DNA from: Ascaphus truei | Taxonomy: Eukaryota > Chordata > Amphibia > Anura > Ascaphidae | Length of the DNA: 64,000 nt | Assembly: GCA_036426205.1 (NCBI GenBank) | Contig: CM071568.1 | Coordinates: 47,709,248-47,773,247, forward strand | Direction: 5' to 3' | Part shown: positions 33,775 through 44,002 of the stretch, piece after piece | Position numbering within the stretch: position 1 is the first letter of the stretch | Layout of the letters: each line of letters begins with the position of its first letter | Made by a program: the position numbers and the translations under genes | Notes under the pieces: generated by a model | The model's database searches: none | Told to the model about the DNA's origin: nothing | What the model saw: only the letters and a program-made list of their open reading frames with translations

Positions 33775-34035
33775 AAAATCTTTTTAGAAAGGAAAGGTAT
33801 ACAGGGATATACCAAATAAGTAAACATGGTAAGGATGTTGATCCAGGGAGGAATCTGATTGCCATTGTTTTGAGTAAGGAAGGAATTACATTCCACTGGG
33901 GTTTTTTTTTTTTGCCTTACTCTGTATCAAAATACTGTAAATACAAATGTAGGATAAAGTATCTGTAGTATAAATTTAGCATAGGTTGAACTTGATGGAC
34001 ATCTGTCGTTTTTCAACCTCATCTACTATTTAATT
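33775..34035 (+). repeat. Dispersed amphibian-type repeat, unknown class
   Basis: GGGATATACCAAATAAGTAA, GTTGATCCAGGGAGGAATCT and, at the end, TAGGTTGAACTTGATGGACA with TTTTTCAACCTCATCTAC. I recognise this as a common dispersed frog repeat but cannot name its class. Confidence 0.55.
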
Positions 34036-34461
34036 ATAATCAGCTCAACAGATTGATGTTGAATTTAAAAAGCTTGATTCGTGAACAGCATTGGAATTCT
34101 TTGATGATCTGTAAGGCCCAATAAAACAGGTTGGGAATGTGCGCAACAATTTGTGCGAGACAAAAAACCCTAGTCTGAGCTGACACAAACCTAAATGCCT
34201 AAAGAACTTGTGTGGAATATATTACATTTCATTAACATACACTGTCTTGTGGTTTAGTGTTAATATAATTAATATACTATATTAGTATGCTAGTATGTTT
34301 TTGGTTAAAACAGATCCCAAAAATAAATATACCCAAATTCTTCTCTTGCAATCCCTATTTTTCACTGAGAAGTACGTAGCTATTAAATACTGAGTTCAAA
34401 GTTAGTCCAACATTTGACACATTACAGAAATTGTAAGATAGGGTTCCAAAGGATAGAGGTA

Positions 34462-34767
34462 CAGCTCAACCCCGTTATAGTGAGATCCGCTATAACGCGA
34501 ATCCGCATATAACGCGGTTTGAGTGTGGACCCCGAATTAAAAAAATATATATATATATTTTAAGTTTTTTTTTTTTGCACACACACTGCACACACTGCAT
34601 ACACTCACAGCACACTGCACACACTCACAGCACACTGCACACACTCGGCACACACTCACTGCACACTGCATAAACTGACAGCACACTGCACACACTCACA
34701 GCACACTGCACACACTCACAGCACACTGCACACACACACACTGACACACACAGTCTCACACAGTCAA

Positions 34768-34804
<37 letters not shown>

Positions 34805-35076
34805 CTCTTTAAGGGAGCTTGCTCTCGCAAGACGGAAGCAGAAGTAGGAAGCAGAGACAGGGAGAAGAGCTGCCAGATGCCGGGTAAGTGCTGTGTGCTG
34901 TTGCCACTCCCCCACCGGGTCTGGGAACGCAGGGAGAGTTCTCAGCTTTCCCCCTCCGGTGGACACAGTACCACCACAAAAATAAAAACCGGCGGCCATT
35001 TTGTTTCCGCGACCCCGTTTATAACGCGGTGGTTGCAGGTGGCCCCCGAGGACCGTGCTATAACGGGGTTAAGCTG
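34462..35076. mobile_element. TA-flanked MITE, family 2 (615 bp)
   Basis: Ends CAGCTCAACCCCGTTATAG and, inverted, CAGCTTAACCCCGTTATAG, flanked by TA on both sides. Also an inner pair TATAACGCGGTTTGAGTG / TATAACGCGGTGG. No transposase. A CA-rich array (34576-34800) has expanded inside it, giving spurious valine/cysteine frames. Confidence 0.9.
34576..34800. repeat. (GCACACACTCACA)-type array and (AC)n
   Basis: Irregular tandem of about 20-25-bp units with CAGCACACTGCACACACT (34576-34730), followed by an AC run (34768-34800). Confidence 0.9.
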
Positions 35077-35149
35077 TATGTTTAATTTTAAAAGATCATA
35101 TTACCAATAATTTTGTACAGATAGATAATTTAGCAAAATGTATGCTATT

Positions 35150-35300
35150 TATCACCAACAACTACTACAGCCTTTAAAGCAGCAACACTACTGTACATTC
35201 CACATGTTTTTTCTTATTATTTTTATTTGTAAAAGCATGTGACGATGTATAATTCTACATCCTTACCTAAGCTGGCAATCGTTTGATGCTCCGGTTCTAA
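35150..35300 (-). repeat. Third copy (partial, inverted) of the duplicated block
   Basis: On the minus strand GGAGCATCAAACGATTGCCA, then TAGAATTATACATCGTCACA and GCTGCTTTAAAGG correspond to 31150-31240 and 40325-40440, with more divergence. Shows that the block contains a genuine dispersed repeat. Confidence 0.7.
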
Positions 35301-35324
35301 ATCTGTAAAAATCCAGATTGTGTG

Positions 35325-35587
35325 CCTAACATAATGGCCCCTAAGCGGCTCAGTAAGTAAATACACTGATTGGCACCGAGTTTGAATCAGGGGAGCCTGG
35401 TTCAATTCCCGGTGCGTCGGCTCCATGTGACCTTGGGCAAGTCACTTTATCTCCATGTGCCCCGGGCACCAAAAACATAGATTGTAAGCTCCATGGGGCA
35501 GGGACCTGTGCTTGCAAAATGTCTCTGTAAAGTGCTACGTAAAACTATCAACGCTATACAAGAACATGTTGTTTGTTATTATTTTCT
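35325..35587 (+). mobile_element. CORE-SINE with tRNA-like head
   Basis: Head with A-box-like AGCGGCTCAGTAAGT and B-box GGTTCAATTCCC (about 35400). It is followed by the core GTGACCTTGGGCAAGTCACT, then CTCCATGTGCC, and the L2-like tail AGATTGTAAGCTCCATGGGG with ATCAACGCTATACAAGAAC. The pol III boxes and core are well kept. Confidence 0.88.
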
Positions 35588-35770
35588 GTTTCAATCAATC
35601 CTTTAGCCAGTGTAACTCAGCAGCTACAATGTATCCTTATATTATCAAGGTGGGAGGTGGGCTAAAACCAACTATAGAAATCAAAGGATGCTTAAAAACT
35701 CATTAAAATAGCATTAAGAGTTGAATTAATTTTTTTAATAAACAACAGTCACTATTATCCAATACTACAT
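35588..35770 (-). repeat. Dispersed repeat, unknown class (copy 2)
   Basis: Reverse complement carries AGCATCCTTTGATTTCTATA and TTCAACTCTTAATGC as in 27310-27662. It directly abuts the CORE-SINE. Confidence 0.65.
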
Positions 35771-37845
35771 AACTGCTTTATTTAAAAAAAACAAAACAAA
35801 ATATAAGATATCAAATGTTTCTGCTTTATGTTGCTGTTATCATAAATATAAAAAATATGATTGTAGTACACATTTGTATGTTGAATATGAATAATTTTCC
35901 ATACAGTCCAACTATCCAGATCAATAAGAAGTGAACACATGAAATTCGATTAAAGTTATTCTTGGCATGCAGGTGAAATGTGCTGATAGGTTGCAGCTGC
36001 TTCTAATGAACAACAGGTTCAATATTCTACCTTAGGAATGTCCCAATGACAGGATAATTTGGGAGTCTGGAATCAAGCCACTGGAAATAGAGCCAGATCG
36101 CTACAAATTTCATATTCCATTAGAAACTCAATGTCCCAGTAGGCTGGCACTGCAATCTACATTTCATATCACTTCTCATAGCAGATGAAAGAGGGAAACG
36201 TCAGCGTCTCATTTAGCCCAATACTCCACTCGGGCACCATACTAAGAAATGTAATGACATGCAATATGCTAGTGATTGCTCATCAATGGAAGCAAATAAC
36301 TTTCTGGCAGTGCTTTCCTGAATAAATGAATCTAACCCTTTCGATAAACGTAAAAAGAAAAAGAAAAATACTACTTACTGCAGCATTCTCCAAACAGTGC
36401 TACAAACGCATGCAGACTTGGCATATGTTTTGTTACACAAATTGGACGCTGAAAAAACACTACAGACTCTTAAAAAAGATAAAGAGAAAGAACTGAAATA
36501 TAGAATTCACCGCAATATTTTCAAAGTTCAATGTAAAAAAAAAAAAAAGTAATATTAATTTGCAGACGACCATCTGTCCTGCATAAGAAAATAACTGTGT
36601 AGTATCCTCTGTGTTCATCCCTTTTCTGTCTCACCACGCAACATTATACAGTATGCACCAACCACAAGTATAAATATAGGTGTTTTTGTTTCCTCCGTAA
36701 AAGTTACTCTACTTCACCTATGAACAATCAATAAAAGACAGGGGTGGCCAATGCTACATCCAATTGACAAAACATAAAGTAATAAGTATAAAGTTTAAAT
36801 ACTTCAATAATAATAATATTTACTTGGTTATTTAGTTAAACCCTTTGGCCAAAGCGTCATAAGCCTGCATACCACGTCAAGGTATAACCAAAATGAATGC
36901 AGGTCCTACACTACACTGTGAAACCTTCCCTTTACTCTGTATGAGGGGAAAGAACCATAGTAGATCCTGTTCTTTGCAGCAAAGTGAAAAGACCTCCCAA
37001 GTTAAAAAGATGAGGAGGAGTGAGCTCTGGGAGGACGTGTACCTATGAACAATCAGCATTATAAAAATACTTTCATTCGCTAATATACCCTTAGATATCA
37101 AACACGTATTAAAAACATTTGGAAACAATGTATGGATTCTGCACAATGAGTTTTTGCAACAAATCATTATATATGCTAGAACTATTTTTACCAGCATTTC
37201 CACTGTATTTAGTAATGTTTTCTATAACAAATTATTCAATTTTCAGACATTGTGTTTTGCACATTACAGTTGACTGTTGCAAGTTTAATGTCAATCATTG
37301 TACAGTACCTGTTACTCATTGATACGGTTTTGCCCCAGGAAACACGAATGTGATATCAATAGATTTTTTGATTTCACCCAGAATACTATACATGACGCAA
37401 GCATGCAAAGCTTTACAATAACTTGTTTCCTGTGGAGAGAGAAACACCATCTGTCTTATTTCCATTAACAAACGGTTTCACACTGGATAAACTGTGTTTT
37501 ATTAAGGACATCACTACAGGAGGCTCATAATGTCCTCATACCCCCTAGATTTGTGACCATGTTCTCAGAGACATTGTTTAGCAAAGAAGGGTGGGTAGCT
37601 GTGTTGGTCCCATGTGACTACAGAGACATTATTGCACAGTTTTAACATTATGCAAGCTCAATATTGTGATTTGATAACAAGTATCAAGGAGAAAAACCTT
37701 GCTCTCTAGGAGTAAGTGTATTATATAATAAATAAGCCGTACTGTGAACATTTGAACTTGCTCACTGTACAGTATATTATCATCTAGTTGTTCCGAGAGC
37801 AGCTTTATAAGTATTTTCTAACTTGTTTCATTGGCTGGCTGTTCC
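35771..37845. other. AT-rich stretch, nothing recognised
   Basis: Unique-looking sequence. A short phrase at 37590-37620 (GGGTGGGTAGCTGTGTTGGT) resembles Penelope-type termini but is too short to call. ORFs at 36877-37203 and elsewhere show no family resemblance. Confidence 0.45.
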
Positions 37846-37849
37846 AGCA

Positions 37850-38105
37850 ATAATATATATATATATGCACTGCAGCAAGGGATTCTGGGAAATGACATGC
37901 AAATGATCACACAGCGCCACCTTTTGTTTCAAAACCATTTAACATGGTTCCCTATAGGCTTAAGCTTGCTGCATTTCACAGCTTTGAGCACAGCCTGGGT
38001 TAAGATGCATAGCCAGTAAACCCACCCACAGACAGATGTTTCGAACCTTAATGGGTCTCCTCAGTGTGGTGTTGGTTATACTGGCTTTGCAAAATGACAC
38101 TATAT
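37850..38105 (-). mobile_element. Hammerhead-bearing repeat, copy 1 (minus)
   Basis: On the minus strand, ribozyme-like core (38069-38026), then GTTTACTGGCTATGCATCTT, GGCTGTGCTCAAAGCTGTGA, CAAAAGGTGGCGCTGTGTGA, CATTTGCATGTCATTTCCCA and CCCTTGCTGCAGTG, ending in a TA run. Collinear with 38.45-38.66 kb and, in part, 59.15-59.33 kb. Confidence 0.8.
38026..38069 (-). ncRNA. Candidate hammerhead ribozyme motif
   Basis: Minus strand: stem I CCACA / TGTGG, CTGAGGA (fits CUGANGA), stem II GACCC / GGTTC (one mismatch), GAAAC, loop ATCT, GTC at the cleavage position. The A-C/G-T pairs give a two-base-pair stem III, a shape known from short retroelement hammerheads. All strictly conserved core bases are present. 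Confidence 0.6.
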
Positions 38106-38119
38106 GTTGGTTGTGTGGT

Positions 38120-38120
38120 G

Positions 38121-38151
<31 letters not shown>

Positions 38152-38195
38152 GTGTGTTGTGTGTGTGTTGTGTGTGTGTGTGGGTGTGTGTGTCT
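38120..38195. repeat. (GT)n microsatellite
   Basis: GT runs with TGG interruptions. Confidence 0.95.
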
Positions 38196-38281
38196 TATGT
38201 GCTCTATATTATATACTGCTATGTATATTGTTATGTATATGTATAATCATATACATATATGTATATGTATACCTTAGGGTT

Positions 38282-38805
38282 GCAGACCCGACCTGCCTAC
38301 GACATGCAGAATGAGCATACAGTTATATTTGCATATTTGGCTTTCCTGTGAGGTTTTTTGGTCACTTTTTTTTCACTGTCACCATAACTTAACTCAGTAT
38401 TATGGTTTAGCCTATCCCATAGCCTCTCTTGCATTCCAGTAAATCACCCCACACTGATGACCCATCAGTCAAAACAGCTGTCTGGTGGGTTTTCTGGGTA
38501 TGCACCTTACTCGCCTGGCTGTGCTCAAAGCTGTGACCCCAGTGCAGCAGCTTAGCTCTAGTGAACCATGTTCACATTGGTTATTGAGCAAAAAGTGACA
38601 CTGTGTTGCTTCATTTGCATGCAGTTTCCCCATCCCTTGCTGCAGTGTGGAAGTGCTGTAGGCTGGGTGATAATGGGGAAAGGCGGGGTTTGCAGACTCG
38701 TAATGACACTGCAGATGATCCTACAGTTATATTTGCTATATTGTCTTTCCTGTGGAGGGTTTTTGTCACTTTTTTATCTCACCATAACATTAACTCAGTT
38801 TATGG

Positions 38806-38812
<7 letters not shown>
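38282..38812 (+). mobile_element. Hammerhead-bearing repeat, copy 2, tandem 1.3-mer
   Basis: GCAGAC-x-TACAGTTATATTTGC-x-GGCTTTCCTGTG-x-TTAACTCAG-x-TATGGTT occurs at 38282-38406 and again at 38691-38810, with a period of about 404 bp. Between them lies one full unit with the ribozyme-like core (38447-38489), CTGGCTGTGCTCAAAGCTGT, and a tail CATCCCTTGCTGCAGTGTGG. The second unit ends in a TA run. Confidence 0.8.
38447..38489 (+). ncRNA. Hammerhead-like motif, partly decayed
   Basis: CCCACA, CTGATGA, a shortened stem II (CCC...GTC), AAAAC in place of GAAAC, AGCT, GTC. Aligns base by base with 38069-38026; two bases of stem II and the core G are lost. Confidence 0.5.
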
Positions 38813-38837
<25 letters not shown>

Positions 38838-38920
38838 TACTAATATATCTATATATATAATATTATCTCATCTCCTCTCTATCTATAGTATATTATCTCT
38901 CTCTCTCTCTACTTAGCCTC

Positions 38921-39181
38921 GATACCGTCTTGCAGCACGACATCAAGGGACAGCACCGCAGGTAAGTAAATCAAAAATGTTCTATATTTGATAGAAGACC
39001 CACAAAACCGCACGTTTCGGTCCCCCAGTGGGACCCTTTCTCAAGTGGTGCACCACCTTGAGAAAGGTCCCCACTGGGGGACCGCAACCGTCGGGTTTTT
39101 GTGTCTTCTATCAAATATAGAACATTTTTGATTTACTTACCTGCGTGCTGTCCCTTGATGTCGTGTGTTGCAACCGGTATC
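38921..39181. repeat. 260-bp near-perfect palindrome
   Basis: Arms of about 128 bp meet at 39050 (CAAGTGGTGCACCACCTTG) with almost no spacer. Left arm: GATACCGTCTTGCAGC, GACATCAAGGGACAGCA, AAATGTTCTATATTTGATAG, CACGTTTCGGTCCCCCAGTG. The right arm mirrors it with a few differences. CTTGAGAAAGGTCCCC and GGGGGACCG pairs suggest a Penelope-type terminal sequence copied in inverted form. Confidence 0.9.
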
Positions 39182-39607
39182 GTTGGTCTGTTATTGCTTT
39201 AAATTGGTATAAGCACCAAAACTTATTTACTTGCATATGGTGTGCCGGCTGTGCATTGGATTCTATAGTATATATATATAGATATATATATATATATATA
39301 TTATTAAGGAGGGGACCAAGAAGCGGCGCCTATAGACGGCTGAACTGACCAAATATAATAGGTAATAACTGTTAAGAACTAGTAAACCATAAAAAAGTTT
39401 AAGGAGAATATAACACAATAAAAATATCAACTACTAAAAACTATATATAATAAAAAAATAGATAAAAATGTAAAAAATGTAAAAAACACAATGAATACCA
39501 TTAAATGAATATAAAAATAGAAGATACAAAAACCAGTCCCAGAACACTGTCCTCCAGAGTCTTTGCAGCCTGTTTGAGGGGAACACCACTCCCTTGAAGA
39601 TATCTAA

Positions 39608-40186
39608 AGGAAAAACAAACAGAAAACAGGTGCACTCATAGTGTAATAAGGTTAACAATTTTATATGGGACTGGAATAAAATATGAACTGCAAACTCACA
39701 AACGGAAGAAGAATAAATGCATGTATGAGATATAATCTCAATCGCCAACAATTGTAGCAGGAACTCAGCTGAAACTCCGGATAAGGTGCTGTTGCGTCGC
39801 TGTACAGGAGGGACCAGTTGCGGTGGATACTCCGTGTATCGGAAACAGGATACAGACCCCTCTCTGCTGTTCAAATGTTCCTCTCACCATAGAGAGCTTC
39901 CAGGTCAGCTTCGTCACTCACACCACACTGATGCTGATCAATCCCGATAGTACAGGGATAGGCGCTCCGTTCGTGAGAAATGATTGCAAGTCCAATGCAA
40001 TAAATAAAATGAATAAATATACTCCAAATATTATGCCCTACAATTGTTGGCGATTGAGACCATATCTCATACATGCATTTATTCTTCTTCCGTTTGTGAG
40101 TGTGCAGTTCATATTTTATTTCAGTCCCATATAAAATTGTTAACCTTACTACACTATGAGTGCGCCTGTTTTCTGTTTGTTTTCCT
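39608..40186. repeat. Large inverted repeat, ~149-bp arms
   Basis: 39608-39757 and 40038-40186 are reverse complements at well over 90% (AAACAGAAAACAGGTGCACT... and ...GAGTGCGCCTGTTTTCTGTT). The spacer is 280 bp. The open frames in both arms spell the same peptide, as expected from the symmetry. A TA run follows at 40187-40272. Confidence 0.9.
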
Positions 40187-40196
40187 ATATACATAT

Positions 40197-40259
<63 letters not shown>

Positions 40260-40288
40260 TATATATATATATACACACATACACACTA

Positions 40289-40817
40289 TTGGCGCTATGT
40301 AAATAAAGACATACATACATTTATAACAGGAGCACCAAACGACTCCCAACTTAGGTAAGAATGTAGAATTATACATTGTCACATGCTTTACATATACAAA
40401 TAATAATAAAAAAGGGAATGTAGTATTGCTGCTTTAAGAGATGCATGAAGGATTGAAATAAAATGTAATCTATTTAAGTTCTAAAGATCATATAAATCCT
40501 GAGAAATGTACATCATCTGCAGTTCGTGATACCACAAATGATGACAGTTAATGTTTTTTTCCCTAAAGTCTAGTTTTTTTATATAGTTGAACGCCCTATT
40601 TCCATCGCTGTAACATCATCATAAATTACAGTCTGCAGTTCTTAATAAGGCTCCACAGACTATTTATTTTATTATTATTTATCTCTTTATATTTTCATTG
40701 TTTTCAAGGAAAGAATCTACCATGTATGCAGATAGCCCTGATAAAATATCTCACTGCAGAAATATTCCCTTCAGCCCAGTTCCAAGTCTCCAACCAACAG
40801 CAATATTTCCTGGGATG
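40289..40817 (+). repeat. Duplicated block, copy 2
   Basis: Counterpart of 31111-31610, including the LINE tail phrase GGCGCTATGTAAATAAAGAC, with a 16-base insertion near 40530 and a T-run insertion near 40573. After the block the two copies diverge completely. Confidence 0.85.
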
Positions 40818-40834
40818 TATACACATACACACTA

Positions 40835-41052
40835 TATACTAGCGCTGCTAGTTTTACGTAGTGCTTTACAGAGACATTTTGCAGGCACAGGTCCCTGCCC
40901 CATGGAGCTTACAATCTATGTTTTTGGTGGCTGAGGCACATGGAGATAAAGTGACTTGCCCAAGGTCACAAGGAGACGCCGCCAGAAATTGAACCAGGTG
41001 CTCCTGCTTCAAACTCAGTGCCAGTCAGTGTCTTTACTCACTGATTCTCTCT
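40835..41052 (-). mobile_element. CORE-SINE, minus orientation
   Basis: Minus strand: GAAGCAGGAGCACCTGGTTC with B-box-like GGTTCAATTTC, GTGACCTTGGGCAAGTCACT, CATGTGCCTCAGCC, AGATTGTAAGCTCCATGGGG. Same family as 35325-35587. Confidence 0.85.
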
Positions 41053-41119
41053 ATATATATCTATATCTATATCCAGTATATAACCCTTTTCCGTGGTCCA
41101 TTTGACAAAGCGCAGTCAC

Positions 41120-41483
41120 GTGACCACTATTGAATGAGGTGTGGCAACCGCGATTTCCCTTGACCCATGACATATGTACTTTGGTGTCCATGTGGGAAAG
41201 CATATATATTGGGAAAAACATCTGGGCAATTAAGAAAAGGATTACCGGAGATAAATATACTATACGACAAGCATTAAAAGATCCAAACAGTACCAGTAGA
41301 CTCCCCAGTAGCAAAACATTTCTGGGAACTGATATACAATTCAGCTCCAGATTTCAAGTAATAGACTGGGTACCCATCTTGAGGAGGGGCGGATATCGAC
41401 AAAAATTATGTTGCAAAAAAAAAATGCAACGCATATGCACGGGTTTGAAATTAGGCGCATTTGGGAATGACCGTTCTATGTAA
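41120..41483 (+). pseudogene. Penelope-like element: GIY-YIG endonuclease remnant
   Basis: The frame shows SIYIGKNIWAIKKRI, with the YIG half of the GIY-YIG signature. It is followed by RFQVIDWVPILRRGGYRQKL and LKLGAFGN, the usual C-terminal order of Penelope-like endonucleases. The GIY half is decayed. No RT adjoins it, so this is a 5'-truncated copy. Confidence 0.65.
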
Positions 41484-43158
41484 ACGTAAATTGACCTTAA
41501 TAATCCATGGTTAGAGGATGAAAGTGGCAGCAACCAATTGTAGAAGTTGAATGAGTTGATGAAAGTAGAGTGATGCCAATAATTGATTCAATCATGTTGT
41601 AGGAGTGGTGGTTCGTCTCGTTTTCAGAGTTTGTCGGTCCATACTGGTAACTGAGGCAGGTATTCGGATGGGAGCAGATGAGAGGGATCAGCTTTTAAAG
41701 GTCTATTCCATCTCTTTCTCCTTCAAAAGTTGCCAAAATGGAACATGCCCATCCATGACGTGTGTAGTTGCTTTATGCCGAGGCGCACACTATTCTAATA
41801 AAGCAATTATTAATGCTCAAGTTGTGTCGAACAGAATTCTTCCAGGCCCTTTTTTGTTGTCGTAGAATGGATACCTCATAGCAATATACTGATATATCTC
41901 AGAGAGGGCTACCCTATTATCTGTATGTTCTGTAATGGCACAATATATAAAAAACATAACTGTAGGCAGGTTTTGTCTGACATGTCTGTGCCATGTTAAA
42001 AACAAATTTGCTTAATGCATAGTGTTTTAAGTAAAGTGTAACACTGCTACTTTTAATGAAAGGCACAGGTCCGTATTATACAAAGAAAGGCAGTGTTTAA
42101 AGCCAGACATTTCTACATGTATTGAAACATGTGAAGTTCTTGGCATGCTTGGGCAAAAACACGATAGTGTGTTTAATGTGCCATCTGCCGTATGCAATAA
42201 ATGAAATCATACTGTACAGATGTAGCAAGACCCCCTGTTTTCGGTGCCGCACAAAACCAAGTGTAAATCCCTGGTATTTATTTGCAATTTGTGGCACCGT
42301 GACCACTACGAAGTATTCGAATCATACTGTACAGCCTATTTTCGACCGGTTTTAACTGATTGGCCGGTCAACAGCACTTCTTTAGTCGTTGCGTGGGCCA
42401 AGGCTAAGATATTTAGTGCGCCATCTGCTGGACACATACTGAATTGCAATTACATAAACAACCCCAAAAATAATTTTGCCGGCTGACCATTGCCAAGCCA
42501 CGGTTAACAAAGTACTCACCTGGCTGTAATCTCACACCTTGTCCTGGTCACGGGAACAGCAAATCTATCTACACCTGTAAATGGATTATTATTATTTTTA
42601 ACGGATTGTCTGAATCCAAAAGGGTTGAAGGAAATTAATTACTTTAGAAGTCATGCCCAATATTGGGTGATTCATTTACAACTTTGAGAAGTCAGGAGAA
42701 TTCATTTTACTACATGAAAGTATCCTGAAAGCAATATTATTTATATGTATATATTTGTATATTTTTATATTCTTCTGTAACACTTAACCTTGCTTCATAT
42801 ACTGCAGTGTTTTGGGTTAAGCAAGTTGTATTAGTAGTTTTTTTTTTTTTTTACTTGGGTACAAACTATGACCAATTGTTATAGAATATAATCTAATGAA
42901 CTTCAATTTGGTGATTAAGTAAAATCTAATTATGGAATGTTAATACAATAATTATTAATAAAGTGTTCTGTGAGGCAAAGTAATTAGGTTACTGCAATAT
43001 TGTAAGGTTTTTCACTTTTTTATTTTGGGTGTATTAATAATTTTGTATCCTATTTGTAAACTGTGTACTGTCTAATGTATTATCCAAGTGTCTTGCATTT
43101 CAGCAGCTGTTCAGGTGGAAATTATGTCACTCGACGACTGCGTACTGGATATGGTTGC
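41484..43158. other. AT-rich stretch, nothing recognised
   Basis: No gene or known repeat recognised. ATCATACTGTACAG occurs twice (about 42206 and 42320), and a T-run lies at 42838-42852. Confidence 0.45.
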
Positions 43159-43673
43159 TGTAGGAGATGTGCGCAGAGGGTAAAACACCAGAGACGGTTT
43201 TTAGGAGAAAATAAATATATGCTTTATTAGTCAGCGGCTTTAAGCAGAAAAGTGCTTCATATCAGCAAACATAGTTAGAGCAGAAAATAACAACCAGGCC
43301 TAACCGCATGTAGTGGACTGACTAATACTTCAGCCATCCCTATCTGAGGGCTGGAAGGCTAAGCCCTTACTAACCTTTGACACGAATACAAAGAGAGGTA
43401 CCTGCAGGCAGGGTGCTCTCCACATCAGTCCAGGGTCTGTGGGGTGCCTGCAACAGGAAGCATCTCTTCCCCTGGGATCTCTCTAGTAGCGCAAACTATC
43501 TGTGCTAGAGATCCCCTGCAGTCTGCGCAGCAGGCTTTGAAGCATGCTTGATGAGCCAGGTGGAAACTGGTCTATTAACTCCTGTTGAAATTGACTAGAT
43601 CTGTTCTGGACTCATCAGCTAAAGACAGGCTTTATTTTTGAAGCCTTTTAGACAGGAGAAAGGTGTCATAACA
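43159..43673 (-). mobile_element. 3' LTR of the older coiled-coil element
   Basis: Plus strand runs TGTAGGAGATGTGCGCAGAG ... TGTCATAACA. Aligns along its length with 48660-49142 with many differences, indicating an old insertion. The 5' end of the minus-sense LTR carries AATAAAGCCTGTC. Confidence 0.85.
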
Positions 43674-43865
43674 TACCTCCCCTGTTTATGGGTAGCTAGA
43701 GCTAGCCACAGTTGAAGCCCATCCCTCCCCTCTCTTTTGAGATGGGACTGTGGGCTTGTAAGAATGTCTGGAGGAAGAGAGTCCTCAGTCATGCTGGGAT
43801 TGGAGCCCTTCCTCCATGTGACCTTCACTTCTACCAGTAACCTTGATTTTGGCCTTCAGGACTTA
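43619..43865 (-). pseudogene. C-terminal remnant of the coiled-coil ORF
   Basis: WRKGSNPSMTEDSLPPDIL on the minus strand, just before the 3' LTR, matches the end of the ORF at 15.8 kb. Decayed beyond this. Confidence 0.65.
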
Positions 43866-44002
43866 TCTGTGTGGCACTTAATGCTAATAGCTAATGTAAC
43901 CTTTCACTTGCGATGAAAGTGAATGTTGCAAATGCAACCTGAGATGAAACATATGTATATACAAATTGTACAAATAGTATAACCATGTATACTGTCCTTA
44001 GT

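Noticed and set aside
39057..39095. Hammerhead in the palindrome (CTTGAGAAAGG...GACCGCAACCGTC)
   Set aside because: The CUGANGA box is not satisfied (TTGAGAA) and GAAAC is changed; kept only as a possible family resemblance.
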